The position numbers and the translations under genes are program-made. Positions 24,926 to 33,704 of a stretch of 64,000 nucleotides of DNA are shown here, piece after piece; position 1 is the stretch's first letter, and each line of letters opens with the position of its first letter. Under the pieces are notes generated by a model. It was not told the origin of the DNA. It made no database searches and saw only the letters and a program-made list of their open reading frames with translations. This DNA comes from Clostridium sp. (GTDB taxonomy: Bacteria; Bacillota; Clostridia; Lachnospirales; Lachnospiraceae). The stretch covers positions 106,622 through 170,621 of the forward strand of contig JAMPFU010000002.1 of assembly GCA_023664385.1 (NCBI GenBank). Reading direction: 5' to 3'.

Positions 24926-25516
24926 CTAATCTACCTTCATTATCATAAGCCACTTATGAATATTCTCCATAAGCTCCGTTTTAAATGATTTTTTATGATA
25001 TACAATTCTCCTGCTCAGTGTATGCGACATAATGATGCCCATAACATTATTTGCAAGCTCCCATGCAGAAAATGCATCCGTAATCTCACGGCTGTCAATG
25101 GCGCCTTGAAAAAGCTCCTCCATGTACCGCAGCCGTTCCGTAATACACTCTGTAATTTTGTCTCTTGTGTACATATTATGCAAAAGCTCCTCATACTGCA
25201 GCATAAGCGTAGATATTGCATAATAATTATCATAATATGTAGCATACGCATCCAAATAATCCTCTATCTTTTGAATGTATGTACCTTCCTTGGAGCTTAT
25301 GGTACTTTGTATGCTCTTGTCAAATCTTGAATAAAAATCAACAACTTCAATAAGGACATCATCTACCCCGCCGAAATACTTATAAAGGGATTCCTCTGCA
25401 ATGTTCTCTCTCGCCGCAAGATTGTTCGTTGTGAGTGCCGACAAACCTGACTCACTTATAATTTCAATTGCTGAGGCTATAACTCTGTCCTTTCTTGATA
25501 CAAAGCTCTCTGCCAT
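24926..25516 (-). CDS. TetR-family transcriptional regulator (196 aa)
   Basis: The N-terminal helix-turn-helix reads ASAIEIISESGLSALTTNNLAARENIAEESLYKYFGG, a standard TetR DNA-binding region; the remaining 140 residues form the ligand/dimerisation part with no recognisable ligand class. The start MAESFVSRKDRVIA is chosen because GAGGTG lies before it; the longer frame begins with a GTG inside that site. It is the first gene of a unit with a receiver protein and rarA. A good promoter sits just upstream. The regulator may control its own operon or unlinked genes. Confidence 0.92.
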   Translation of the reverse strand: MAESFVSRKDRVIASAIEIISESGLSALTTNNLAARENIAEESLYKYFGGVDDVLIEVVDFYSRFDKSIQSTISSKEGTYIQKIEDYLDAYATYYDNYYAISTLMLQYEELLHNMYTRDKITECITERLRYMEELFQGAIDSREITDAFSAWELANNVMGIIMSHTLSRRIVYHKKSFKTELMENIHKWLMIMKVD

Positions 25517-25554
25517 GTAAATGCACCTCACATATTGAATATTTTTCTATCTTA

Positions 25555-25583
25555 ACTCTATGCCATTTACAAGATTTTGTCAA
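25555..25583 (-). promoter_or_regulatory. Promoter of the TetR / receiver / rarA unit
   Basis: On the minus strand perfect TTGACA (25578-25583), 17 bp, then TAGAGT (25555-25560), directly after the terminator of the cold-shock gene. Confidence 0.6.
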
Positions 25584-25592
25584 CTAAAAAAT

Positions 25593-25633
25593 GGGGCATG
25601 CCGCAATCGGAAAATCCTGAATGCGACAGCCCC
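25593..25633 (-). terminator. Terminator of the cold-shock gene
   Basis: Minus-strand stem GGGGCTGTCGCA / TGCGGCATGCCCC followed by ATTTTTT, 22 bp after the stop codon. Confidence 0.85.
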
Positions 25634-25655
25634 TTTTTCGTGCTTTTCATAGTTT

Positions 25656-25856
25656 TTATATTACAGAAACATTTACAGCCTGTGGTCCTTTTTCTCCGTC
25701 AACAACGTCAAATTCTACAGACTGATTTTCTTCAAGGGTTTTGAAGCCCTCCATGTTAAGTCCGGTAAAATGCACAAAAACATCATTACCCTCATCACAT
25801 GTTAAAAAGCCATACCCCTTTTGACTATTAAACCATTTTACAGTACCTTTTGTCAT
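25656..25856 (-). CDS. Cold-shock domain protein (CspA family, 66 aa)
   Basis: Single cold-shock domain that binds single-stranded RNA or DNA. RNP1 is KGYGFL and RNP2 is VFVHF; the protein begins [16 protein letters not shown] and ends [11 protein letters not shown], all standard. The second of two adjacent ATG codons is chosen, giving 7 nt from GGAGG. It is flanked by its own promoter and terminator and so is monocistronic. The 5' UTR is short here, unlike the long thermosensing leader of E. coli cspA. Confidence 0.96.
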   Translation of the reverse strand: MTKGTVKWFNSQKGYGFLTCDEGNDVFVHFTGLNMEGFKTLEENQSVEFDVVDGEKGPQAVNVSVI

Positions 25857-25903
25857 CATAACTCCTCCAATACCTATTAAAATAATGTAATTCCTGCCTA
25901 TTT

Positions 25904-25932
25904 ACTGTAGCATAGTAATAATCATTCGTCAA
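25904..25932 (-). promoter_or_regulatory. Possible promoter of the cold-shock gene
   Basis: TTGACG (25927-25932), 17 bp, TACAGT (25904-25909) on the minus strand. The -35 overlaps the stop codon of the upstream DUF5688 gene. Confidence 0.45.
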
Positions 25933-26810
25933 GCAACGATTTGTCCCTCGGCAGAATCATAAAAATAAACATTGTCTGACAGGTATTCCGTGTCAGCAAC
26001 CACATACCTGTTTATCTCCGCAACCATCTCTGAAAGCTCCTCCCTCTCCTCATCCAACTCCCTTGGAAAAAGAATAACCTCATGAATACTTGAGGGAAGA
26101 ATATAAAAGCTGCCATGCTCCTTTGCAAACTCACATAATATATCCTCATATAACATATACACGGCACCGTTAATACCCTGATTGTTTGTCAGCACGTATA
26201 AACCTATGCCATCAGGAAGCACGTTTATATCTGAGCATTTATCAAATATCATTTTGTCAAGTCTTTGTAAAACCGGCGGAAACAGCTTTCTTGTATTCTC
26301 CTTGGCAATCTGATACAAGCTGTCAATATCCATGTTAAGCTTATCAAACTCATGGTTGCGCATACATGCCGAGGCAATTCCACTGTCATCTGATTTTACA
26401 AGTATTCTAAAGGTTATGGCCAAATCCTCATATCTTATATATGGACAATCGGCAAGTATTTCCTGATTTTTTTCAAAGTTAATCAGCTTTAGGAAAATAT
26501 GGTCTTGTATATCCATAGTTTCCATCTGTCCAAACGCATAGCCATTTATGTTCTCCCTTGCCTTTTGGTATTCCTCCGTAATAAGCTCCAATATATGGTC
26601 AATATCCTTCCCCTCAGAATACAGCATATAATAATAGTCCATATATATATTGGGAGAAATCTGTTCATCCCTCACTGCAATTGCAATTCCCGTAAATTTT
26701 CTGCCGTTATTTTTACTGACCGTATTAATATGTATATCCTCAATGTCATATTGCAATAAATAATCCGGCAGCTTGTCCTTCACAACATTTAAAAATTCGT
26801 TAAACTCCAT
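25929..26810 (-). CDS. DUF5688 family protein (293 aa)
   Basis: Matches the general pattern of DUF5688 proteins, which are frequent in Lachnospiraceae and of unknown function: an N-terminal half with IAIAVRDEQISPNIYMDYYY, a middle with ENTRKLFPPVLQRLDKM, then GLYVLTNNQGINGAVYMLYEDILCEFA, ILPSSIHEVILFPRE and a C-terminal NVYFYDSAEGQI. It is cytoplasmic with no signal or span. No genetic neighbour hints at a role: the gene lies between hisC and the cold-shock gene on the same strand, behind a terminator. The start has only a modest ribosome binding site (GGAAGG). Confidence 0.8.
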   Translation of the reverse strand: MEFNEFLNVVKDKLPDYLLQYDIEDIHINTVSKNNGRKFTGIAIAVRDEQISPNIYMDYYYMLYSEGKDIDHILELITEEYQKARENINGYAFGQMETMDIQDHIFLKLINFEKNQEILADCPYIRYEDLAITFRILVKSDDSGIASACMRNHEFDKLNMDIDSLYQIAKENTRKLFPPVLQRLDKMIFDKCSDINVLPDGIGLYVLTNNQGINGAVYMLYEDILCEFAKEHGSFYILPSSIHEVILFPRELDEEREELSEMVAEINRYVVADTEYLSDNVYFYDSAEGQIVA

Positions 26811-26895
26811 CTATATAATATACCTTCCTTTTCGTTTTGCTGAATACACTTATATTTTATTTTCACTTTGATGTACACTTCAACACAAAATATAA

Positions 26896-26928
26896 AAAAA
26901 GCAGTATACAATTTGTACACTGCTTTTT
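26896..26928. terminator. Terminator after hisC
   Basis: Stem AAAAGCAGTATAC / GTACACTGCTTTT with a short AT loop. Read on the minus strand it is followed by a run of T, and it lies 19 bp after the hisC stop. Confidence 0.85.
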
Positions 26929-26947
26929 GGCTTAAATACGTACTTTT

Positions 26948-27994
26948 TTATACAAGCTTTTTCAAAAACTCCAAAAAAATTTCCATTTGTTCATCTGTTC
27001 CTATCGTAATGCGAAGATAATTGTCTATGCGGGGCTTATCAAAATACCTCACATAGATGCCTGCCTTTTTTGCCTCCTCAAATATGTATTTGGCTTTTAA
27101 GACCTTGTGCGTGCTAAACACAAAGTTTGCTGCAGAGGGAAGGCTTATAAATCCAAGCTTTTCTATTTCCTGCATAAACCACCTTCTTGTGCTTACCACC
27201 TTTGCAACCGTCTCCTTAAAGTATGCGTCATCCTCTAAGCTTTCTGCGCCGAGAATAATGGACGGTATATTCATTGTATATGAGTTAAAGGAATATTTTA
27301 CGTCATTCAAATACTGAATCAGCTTCGCATTTCCCATGGCATATCCAATTCTTATTCCTGCCATTGAACGTGATTTTGAAAATGTCCTTACAACCAAAAG
27401 ATTATCATACGCATCGATAAGGGGAAGCACACTCTCCCCACCAAAATCCACATATGCCTCGTCAACGATAACGACTACGTCCCGGTTGGCTTTCAGTATA
27501 TCCTCCACAAATGAAGCAGGCTCTGCAATGCCGGTAGGCGCATTGGGATTCGGAAAAATAATTCCTCCATTTTCCACATAATAATCCTCCCTGCGAAGTC
27601 GAAACTCCTCCGTAACAGGCACAGCCTTATACGGAATTTTAAGCAAATCTGCCCACACATCATAAAAGGAATATGTCACATCCGGAAACAGTATCTCCTT
27701 TTCCGAATTAAAAAACGTCATAAATGACATGGCTAAAACGTCGTCTGAGCCGACGCCGACAAACACATTTTCCTGTGCCAAGCCATGATACTCGGCAATT
27801 TTTTTCACAAGCAGCTCTGCCCCCGGGTCAGGATAAAGCCTTAAATCCGAAAGATTTAAGCTTTTAGTTACCACTGCCGGCGCAGGCGGGTATGGATTTT
27901 CATTTGTATTTAATTTAATAATGTTATCAGCCTTAGGCTGTTCTCCCGGAACATACGGAACAACCCTTCTTACGTTTTTTTCCCAAGCTTCCAT
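26948..27994 (-). CDS. hisC: Histidinol-phosphate aminotransferase-like PLP enzyme
   Basis: Fold-type I aminotransferase that makes histidinol phosphate from imidazole acetol phosphate in histidine synthesis. Visible motifs: LNTNENPYPPAP at the N-terminus, GVGSDDVLA, FPNPNAPTGI, VDEAYVDFGG with the PLP-pyridine Asp, and TFSKSRSMAGIRIGYAMG with the Schiff-base Lys. The 348-residue length is normal. No other his genes are near, so it could instead act on a related amino acid such as aromatic ones; HisC proteins are known to be broad. The gene is monocistronic with a clear terminator. Confidence 0.9.
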   Translation of the reverse strand: MEAWEKNVRRVVPYVPGEQPKADNIIKLNTNENPYPPAPAVVTKSLNLSDLRLYPDPGAELLVKKIAEYHGLAQENVFVGVGSDDVLAMSFMTFFNSEKEILFPDVTYSFYDVWADLLKIPYKAVPVTEEFRLRREDYYVENGGIIFPNPNAPTGIAEPASFVEDILKANRDVVVIVDEAYVDFGGESVLPLIDAYDNLLVVRTFSKSRSMAGIRIGYAMGNAKLIQYLNDVKYSFNSYTMNIPSIILGAESLEDDAYFKETVAKVVSTRRWFMQEIEKLGFISLPSAANFVFSTHKVLKAKYIFEEAKKAGIYVRYFDKPRIDNYLRITIGTDEQMEIFLEFLKKLV

Positions 27995-28105
27995 TTTACT
28001 CTCCCTTTCCAGAATTAATCTTAACAGTCATTGTATAATATAGAAATCGTACATTTTTTCATTTCTATTAACTATATTAATAATTGCAAACCTACACTTA
28101 TGCTG

Positions 28106-29629
28106 CTACTTAATATTTTTCAGTATCAGCAAAATATACTCCCATGTCCTGCCCACGCTGTCAATATAAAGCTTCTCCTCTATCGTGTGTATGTTTTCTA
28201 TATTCGGACCAAAGGACACACAGTCAAGCCCTGCAAGCTTTCCTGCAAATATTCCACACTCCAGCCCTGCATGGATTGCAATAAGCTCCGGCTTTTCACC
28301 ATACAGCGTTTCATAACAGGACACCATAATATCACGAAGCTTAGAATTTTCCTTGTACTCCCACGCAGGATAATTCCCTGAAATGGTTATGGCTCCTCCA
28401 AGACACTCCATCAGGCATTTCATTCTGCCAATAAGCGCCTCCTTCTCAGTGCCAACGCTGCTTCTCACCGAAAACTGAAAATCGACACATGGCTTATCGG
28501 AACTGTTTGTTTTTAAAATCCCCAAATTAAGAGAGGTCTGCACCAATCCCTCTATATCCCTGCTATATTTTATAACTCCATTTGGAAGTCCTGCAAGTGC
28601 AGCAAGCACCTTTTCAAAAGAATCCTTTGTCATAACACATGCAGGTGCACTGTCCTCATTTTGGGCATAGCACACGCTGTCAACAAATTGCACAGGCTTC
28701 AGGCTTATACATATGTTTTTATCTGTATGCCTGTATTCCTTTCTTAAAATGCTTTCAAGCTTTCTTAGTTTATTTTCTATTGCCTCCATGCTATCATAAG
28801 AACGCTCCCTGAAAAGAAGGTGCGCATAGGCACTCCTCGGTATGGCATTATCCTTATTTCCGCCTCCAATATCAATAAGACCTATGTCGTACTCCTCAAA
28901 AAGAGCATACAGCACACGTCCCAAAAGCTTTACTGCGTTGGCTCCCTGCCTATCTATGCAGACACCCGAATGACCTCCCGTAACGCCCTCAATGGTTAAA
29001 CAGTAAGCCTTACCCGCATCTGAAATGCCATTTGCAACTTGCAGATTTTCATATTGTACGGGAAGACTGCACGATGCCGTCACACCCCCTGCACAGCTTG
29101 TAAGTAATTTTCCCTCCTCCTCGGAGTCAATATTTAAAAGTATTCTGCCCCGAAGCACAGAACAGTCAAGTGCATTAGCCCCAAGAAGCCCGATTTCTTC
29201 ATCGGAGGTAAATACACATTCAATGGCAGGATGCAAGGTATCCTCCGAGTCAAGTATGGCAAGCATATAAGCCACAGCTATGCCGTCGTCTCCTCCTAAG
29301 GTTGTGCCTTCTGCATATATTACATTTCCATCGCACCTAAGCCGTAAGCCCTCATTTTTAAAATCAATATCTACATCCGCAGCTTTCTCACACACCATGT
29401 CTATATGTCCCTGCAAAATAACCACAGGCGCATGCTCATATCCTGCTGACGCCTCCTTATATATAACGACGTTATCGTGCTCATCCTGTATATACGGATA
29501 GCCCTTTCCCTTGGCAAAAGCGACAAGATAATCACTTATTTTTTTTGTATTTCCTGAGCCATGCGGAATACTGCAAATCTCCTCAAAATATTTAAAAACC
29601 TTCTGTGGTTCTTTACCCTCTAAAACCAT
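28106..29629 (-). CDS. pepD: Aminoacyl-histidine dipeptidase (M20 family, PepD-like)
   Basis: Cytoplasmic zinc dipeptidase for Xaa-His and other dipeptides. The M20 features are present: GHIDMVCEK (metal His and catalytic Asp), GGDDGIAVAYML, TSDEEIGLLGA (catalytic Glu pair), DSEEEGKL, and HAGLECGIF followed by SFGPNIENIHTIEE near the C-terminus. The length of 507 residues is slightly longer than the usual 480-490. The start MVLEGKEPQKVF is chosen because GGGGAGG lies 6 nt before it; the frame is open for 33 further codons into the end of uppP, which is unlikely to be translated. Confidence 0.93.
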   Translation of the reverse strand: MVLEGKEPQKVFKYFEEICSIPHGSGNTKKISDYLVAFAKGKGYPYIQDEHDNVVIYKEASAGYEHAPVVILQGHIDMVCEKAADVDIDFKNEGLRLRCDGNVIYAEGTTLGGDDGIAVAYMLAILDSEDTLHPAIECVFTSDEEIGLLGANALDCSVLRGRILLNIDSEEEGKLLTSCAGGVTASCSLPVQYENLQVANGISDAGKAYCLTIEGVTGGHSGVCIDRQGANAVKLLGRVLYALFEEYDIGLIDIGGGNKDNAIPRSAYAHLLFRERSYDSMEAIENKLRKLESILRKEYRHTDKNICISLKPVQFVDSVCYAQNEDSAPACVMTKDSFEKVLAALAGLPNGVIKYSRDIEGLVQTSLNLGILKTNSSDKPCVDFQFSVRSSVGTEKEALIGRMKCLMECLGGAITISGNYPAWEYKENSKLRDIMVSCYETLYGEKPELIAIHAGLECGIFAGKLAGLDCVSFGPNIENIHTIEEKLYIDSVGRTWEYILLILKNIK

Positions 29630-29670
29630 GTCTACCTCCCCGAAAGCTTTATTTTTATTATATCTATCAT

Positions 29671-30513
29671 CTACCCTGCAAGCGCAAAATAAAATAATAC
29701 AATCACGCCAAGCGCAATCCGATACCATCCGAACACCTTAAAATCATGCTTTTTAATATATCCCATCAGGAATTTTATAACGAACATCGAAACTAAAAAA
29801 GCAACAATTACGCCTACGCTTAGTATAACCAACTCCGAGCCGGAAAAAGCAAATCCAAATTTTATAACCTTTATCAGGCTAAGTCCAAGCATGACAGGCA
29901 CAGCCAAAAAAAATGTAAATTCAGCCGCCGCAACCCTTGACACACCTATCAGAAGCGCACCAATAATCGTTGCCCCCGACCTTGAGGTCCCCGGTATAAT
30001 GGAAAGCACCTGAAACAGACCTATAATAAACGCCGTTTTATATGTAATATCCTGCAAGGCTTCCACCCTTGCCGTCTTTGCTTTATTCCTTGACTCTATA
30101 ATTATAAAGGCAAAGCCATAAAATATAAGGGCAATTGCAATAACCGTAGGCGTATGCAGATGCGCCTCTATGTAATCGTCAAACAAAAGCGTGACAACGG
30201 CTCCCGGTATACAGGCAACAACAACCTTAAACCACATGGAAAAAATATCCTTTTTTATCACACCCTCCTTTTCAGGATTTTTTGAGAAATCAAAGGGCCA
30301 CATTTTATTCCAAAACAGCAGCACCACGGCAAGAATTGCCCCAAGCTGTATCACGACAAAAAACATTTCCTTAAATTCCTCGCTTGCATTAAGGCTTATA
30401 AATTCATCCACCAAAAGCATATGCCCCGTACTGCTTATAGGAAGCCACTCCGTTATGCCCTCCACAACTCCAAGCAGCAAAACCTTTAATATTTCAATGA
30501 TACTGATTTCCAT
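29671..30513 (-). CDS. uppP: Undecaprenyl-diphosphatase
   Basis: Integral membrane phosphatase (BacA family) that recycles undecaprenyl diphosphate for cell-wall synthesis and gives bacitracin resistance. The two family motifs are complete: EGITEWLPISSTGHM (with the essential Glu residues and Ser) and PGTSRSGATIIGAL (with the essential Arg). Length 280 and eight hydrophobic spans are as expected. It lies upstream of pepD on the same strand with a 41-bp gap. Confidence 0.97.
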   Translation of the reverse strand: MEISIIEILKVLLLGVVEGITEWLPISSTGHMLLVDEFISLNASEEFKEMFFVVIQLGAILAVVLLFWNKMWPFDFSKNPEKEGVIKKDIFSMWFKVVVACIPGAVVTLLFDDYIEAHLHTPTVIAIALIFYGFAFIIIESRNKAKTARVEALQDITYKTAFIIGLFQVLSIIPGTSRSGATIIGALLIGVSRVAAAEFTFFLAVPVMLGLSLIKVIKFGFAFSGSELVILSVGVIVAFLVSMFVIKFLMGYIKKHDFKVFGWYRIALGVIVLFYFALAG

Positions 30514-30637
30514 GTCAAACCTCCATGTCTATTTATATGCAGTCATGCGCATATGTTTTATTCAAAACTAAACTTATTCCTAAAATAATGATACAAACGT
30601 AAAATTTTGCTTATAACTATTATACATGATATACTGC

Positions 30638-31126
30638 TCATTGTATTATACTTCTATGCAATAACGTATAGCAAGCAGAAAATGTCAAAAGGGCAAACAA
30701 TGCCCCACAAAATACACCGGCACTATCAAGCAAAATATCCGTAAGCTGGCAGCTTCTCCCCGGTACAAAAATTTGATGTATTTCATCTGTTGCTGCGTAA
30801 AGTGTACCAAAGCACCAGCTCAGCAAAGCAGTTTTTTTCAGCCTAATTCCTTTATCAGCCACAGCCCCGAACATCAAAAAACCAAGGCAGGCATACAGGG
30901 TAAAATGTGCAGCCTTTCTCACAGGATGGTCGATACGTTCAATAAACTCTATTTTTTCATTCTCATCAAAATTCTCATAATCATCACAGAAAAGCCGCCC
31001 AATCAGATTTGCGGCCCAATTACTGTTTTGTGAAGATAAGGTTGCATCCTCAGCAGAAAACAAGAAAATAACCGTCATAAGTGCAACCGTAAAGGATATA
31101 AATATCCTTCTCCTAAGTGAAATCAT
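30638..31126 (-). CDS. VanZ-like family protein (162 aa)
   Basis: Small membrane protein with four hydrophobic segments. It has the VanZ family pattern RKAAHFTLYACLGFLMFG followed by CFGTLYAATDEIHQIFVPGRSCQLTDILLDSAGVFCG, in which DEIHQ..PGR..D...D is diagnostic. VanZ gives low teicoplanin resistance in enterococci, but most family members have no known role; a link to envelope or lipid chemistry is likely. It stands upstream of uppP on the same strand, separated by 124 bp. Confidence 0.9.
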   Translation of the reverse strand: MISLRRRIFISFTVALMTVIFLFSAEDATLSSQNSNWAANLIGRLFCDDYENFDENEKIEFIERIDHPVRKAAHFTLYACLGFLMFGAVADKGIRLKKTALLSWCFGTLYAATDEIHQIFVPGRSCQLTDILLDSAGVFCGALFALLTFSACYTLLHRSIIQ

Positions 31127-31171
31127 AAAATAAAACCTTTCAGCATAAAAATTTTTGTTCCTTTACATAAT

Positions 31172-31205
31172 AACAGGGCGATTACATTTTAGCAACCGCC
31201 CTGTT
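31172..31205 (-). terminator. Hairpin after the second Rpn gene
   Basis: AACAGGGCG / CGCCCTGTT stem just beyond the stop codon. Nearly the same hairpin follows the third Rpn gene at 32692-32727. The tract after it is AT-rich rather than T-only. Confidence 0.7.
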
Positions 31206-31207
31206 TA

Positions 31208-32221
31208 TTATATTGCTATAAGCATTTCGTATATCTTTTCTACGTCATATTCAGGTGCAAACCTATCGGCTATGTCATAGATTCGCTTTACCTGCTCAAA
31301 ATCCTCCTCCAACTCCTCAGCTATAACCTCAGGGGACTTTGATTTTTGTTTTTTGCGGCAAATTTGAGTTATCAGTTTTTTCGTTTTTCCCTGCTCAACG
31401 CCCTGCTCTATTCCCTCTGCACGTCCATCCTCAAAAGCTTCCTCACGCTCCATCTTCATATGTAATTCCGCGTCGTATTCAAATATACTCATACTCACTA
31501 CCTCCGCCTTATTTAGCAAAAGAAATTCCTCTAATATCCCTTCATTGATACATTCATCAACAGCCTTTGGCACAGCTTCTTCAAGGGGCATATCTTTATT
31601 ATACTCACGTATTTTTGAAACATACTGCATATACTGAAACAAGTCAGGGCATTTCTCCATTAACTCACTGTTGTAACCCTGATTAATGTTAAGCTGCGTT
31701 ACAATAAGCTCAAGACTTACCTTTGCCGTCTTTGTTATATATGCGTCCGATAACCTATATTCCTTATATTCGGGCTGCGGTTCGCTCCCATTGTAAAATA
31801 CGATAAATTTAGGTGTGGGAAGCTTAATTAATTTCCTTGAATAAATATTATCATATATCGTAAGCTTTTCAAATACCCTTGAAACATACCTCAAATATCG
31901 AAACGGCATGTTTGGATTTACCGTTGACTGCTGCTCGTACATATCAAGGGTAAAATCTATGACGCAGGCAACGTCATTTTTACAGCTCATGTAAATGGCA
32001 TTTTCAAGTGTGACAATCTCCAAGTCGTCAGGGTTGTCGTAGTTTGTTCCGTTTATGCCGTTGTAAAGTGCAAGCAGTTTTCGCTTGTCCCTGAGGAGCA
32101 TACGGAATACGGTATCTCTGTATTCCCATATCACAGCCTGCACGCCTGTAAGCTCCTGCCACTGCTCCCATGTAAGCAGCTTTTGCTTCATGTCTTGTTC
32201 CGATTTCACATTATTTTTCAT
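31208..32221 (-). CDS. Rpn-family (PDDEXK_2) nuclease / transposase-like protein, intact (337 aa)
   Basis: Predicted metal-dependent nuclease of the PD-(D/E)XK superfamily. The N-terminal half has RDTVFRMLLRDKRKLLALYNGING, DLEIVTLENAIYM, and CVIDFTLDMYEQQSTVNPNMPFR, which supplies the catalytic Asp and the E-x-Q form of the motif. The C-terminal half is helical and charged (FEYDAELHMKMEREEAFEDG) and ends with a tail shared with the third copy. The start MKNNVKSEQDM is chosen because AAAGGAG lies 8 nt before it. Rpn proteins stimulate RecA-independent recombination in E. coli and may protect against phage. The central part is almost identical to the copy at 3-644. Confidence 0.88.
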   Translation of the reverse strand: MKNNVKSEQDMKQKLLTWEQWQELTGVQAVIWEYRDTVFRMLLRDKRKLLALYNGINGTNYDNPDDLEIVTLENAIYMSCKNDVACVIDFTLDMYEQQSTVNPNMPFRYLRYVSRVFEKLTIYDNIYSRKLIKLPTPKFIVFYNGSEPQPEYKEYRLSDAYITKTAKVSLELIVTQLNINQGYNSELMEKCPDLFQYMQYVSKIREYNKDMPLEEAVPKAVDECINEGILEEFLLLNKAEVVSMSIFEYDAELHMKMEREEAFEDGRAEGIEQGVEQGKTKKLITQICRKKQKSKSPEVIAEELEEDFEQVKRIYDIADRFAPEYDVEKIYEMLIAI

Positions 32222-32261
32222 TTGGTTTTCTCCTTTAACTAAGTGCCGCAGGAGGTTATCC

Positions 32262-32450
32262 AAATCTGTCTTACTAGAGTTATTCTTGTAGTAAAATTCC
32301 GTTTGTATTGGAATTTCATCCGTACTGGAATTATTCTTGTATCAAAATTCCGTTCATGCTAGAATTTCACTTGCACCAAATTTCGTCTGTACAACAAATT
32401 CATTCGCACTGAAATACCTCTCATACCGAAATTTTGCTCGTGTCACAAAC
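32262..32450. repeat. Degenerate 17-bp tandem repeat array (about 11 units)
   Basis: Units begin AATT and follow AATTYCNTYYGTAYYRR: AATTCCGTTTGTATTGG (32295), AATTTCATCCGTACTGG (32312), AATTATTCTTGTATCAA (32329), AATTCCGTTCATGCTAG (32346), then AATTTCACTTGCACC, AATTTCGTCTGTACAAC and further, more degraded units. It lies in the 508-bp gap upstream of the second Rpn gene. The rest of the gap (about 32450-32690) holds no gene; it contains CAAAGCATCGAAGT, also found upstream of the third Rpn gene near 33810. Confidence 0.7.
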
Positions 32451-32691
32451 TCTCCAGTAAAACATCTGCATACTTTATCCTTCTCAAATACGGACAACCT
32501 CTCTGCTTAAATTGTAATGTAATGAACTCAAAGCATCGAAGTTCCGAATTTTTCTGATTTTTTGATAAGGCTTACACCTCAAAACAGAATAGAAAGATTT
32601 ATGCTTTAAAGGAATGATAGCACAGATTTATATATAATGCAATATATTTTTATAAAGAAGATAGTTTTTAAGCAAAAAAAATTTTAGACAA

Positions 32692-32727
32692 TAACAGGGC
32701 GAATGCATTTTAGCAACCGCCCTGTTA
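32692..32727 (-). terminator. Terminator after the third Rpn gene
   Basis: TAACAGGGCG / CGCCCTGTTA stem just after the stop codon; read on the minus strand it leads into a T-rich stretch. Confidence 0.75.
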
Positions 32728-32729
32728 TA

Positions 32730-33704
32730 TTATATTGACACGAGCCTCTCATATATCTTTTCTACGTCATATTCAGGTGCAAACCTATCGGCTATGTCAT
32801 AGATTCGCTTTACCTGCTCAAAATCCTCCTCCAACTCCTCAGCTATAACCTCAGGGGACTTTGATTTTTGTTTTTTGCGGCAGATTTGAGTTATCAGTTT
32901 TTTCGCTTCTCCCTGCTTGCGCCCAATGCCGATACCCTCATTACGGCCATCAACGTGTCCTTTTTCGTACCCAATTTCCTGTAAGGTTTTCTCGTGGAGT
33001 TCGGCATCATATTCATATATGCTCATGGCAATTACCTCCATCTTATTTTTTCTCAAAAAATCAGCAAGGATATTTTCCTTAATACATTCATCCACACTAC
33101 GAGTTACGGCTGTATTAATATCCATAGTTTTGCTGCATTTTCGAATTTTGTCAACAAATAACATGTATTCCCGTAAGGTAGGGCATGCTTTCATAAGCTC
33201 ATCATTGTAGCCGGGATTGATATTAAGCTGAAGCACCACAAGCTCAAGACTTGGATTTTCTTCCCTATGTGTATAAGCATCAGAAAGCCGAAATTCTTTA
33301 CGTTCAGGCTGTTTGTCTATGCCATTGTAAAACACGACAAATTTCGGATTAGGAAGCTTAATCAGCTTTTCCGAATATATATCTTTCCCATCATAAAAGT
33401 GCCTGAAGCTCCGTGATACATAATCCAAATCTCTAAGTGGCATATTCGGATTTACCGACGACTGGTGCTCATACAGATTAAGTCTCATATCAATGACACA
33501 TGATAAATCGTTCTTTATAGTCATATAAACTGCATTTTCCAAGGTTGTAATTTCCAATTCCTCAGTATTGTCATAGCATGTTTTGTTCACGGCATTGTAG
33601 AGTGTCAGCAGTTCCTTTTTGTCCGAGAATACCCGTCTAAATACGGTATCCTTATGATGCATATTTGCAATGAAAGTTTCTACATAATTTTCTTGTTTTT
33701 TCAT
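32730..33704 (-). CDS. Rpn-family (PDDEXK_2) nuclease / transposase-like protein, intact (324 aa)
   Basis: Third Rpn copy, more distant from the other two in its first 260 residues (HHKDTVFRRVFSDKKELLTLYN, CVIDMRLNLYEHQSSVNPNMPLRD with the catalytic Asp and E-x-Q). The last 65 residues, from KKLITQICRKKQKSKSPEV to the end, are the same as in the copy at 31208 apart from a few residues, and the DNA there is nearly identical, which points to gene conversion of the 3' ends. The ribosome binding site is AAAAGGAGG, 8 nt before the ATG. The nuclease residues look intact, so activity is possible. Confidence 0.88.
   Translation of the reverse strand: MKKQENYVETFIANMHHKDTVFRRVFSDKKELLTLYNAVNKTCYDNTEELEITTLENAVYMTIKNDLSCVIDMRLNLYEHQSSVNPNMPLRDLDYVSRSFRHFYDGKDIYSEKLIKLPNPKFVVFYNGIDKQPERKEFRLSDAYTHREENPSLELVVLQLNINPGYNDELMKACPTLREYMLFVDKIRKCSKTMDINTAVTRSVDECIKENILADFLRKNKMEVIAMSIYEYDAELHEKTLQEIGYEKGHVDGRNEGIGIGRKQGEAKKLITQICRKKQKSKSPEVIAEELEEDFEQVKRIYDIADRFAPEYDVEKIYERLVSI

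Noticed and set aside
32262..32450. CRISPR array
   Set aside because: Repeats are contiguous 17-bp units without spacers, and no cas genes are present.
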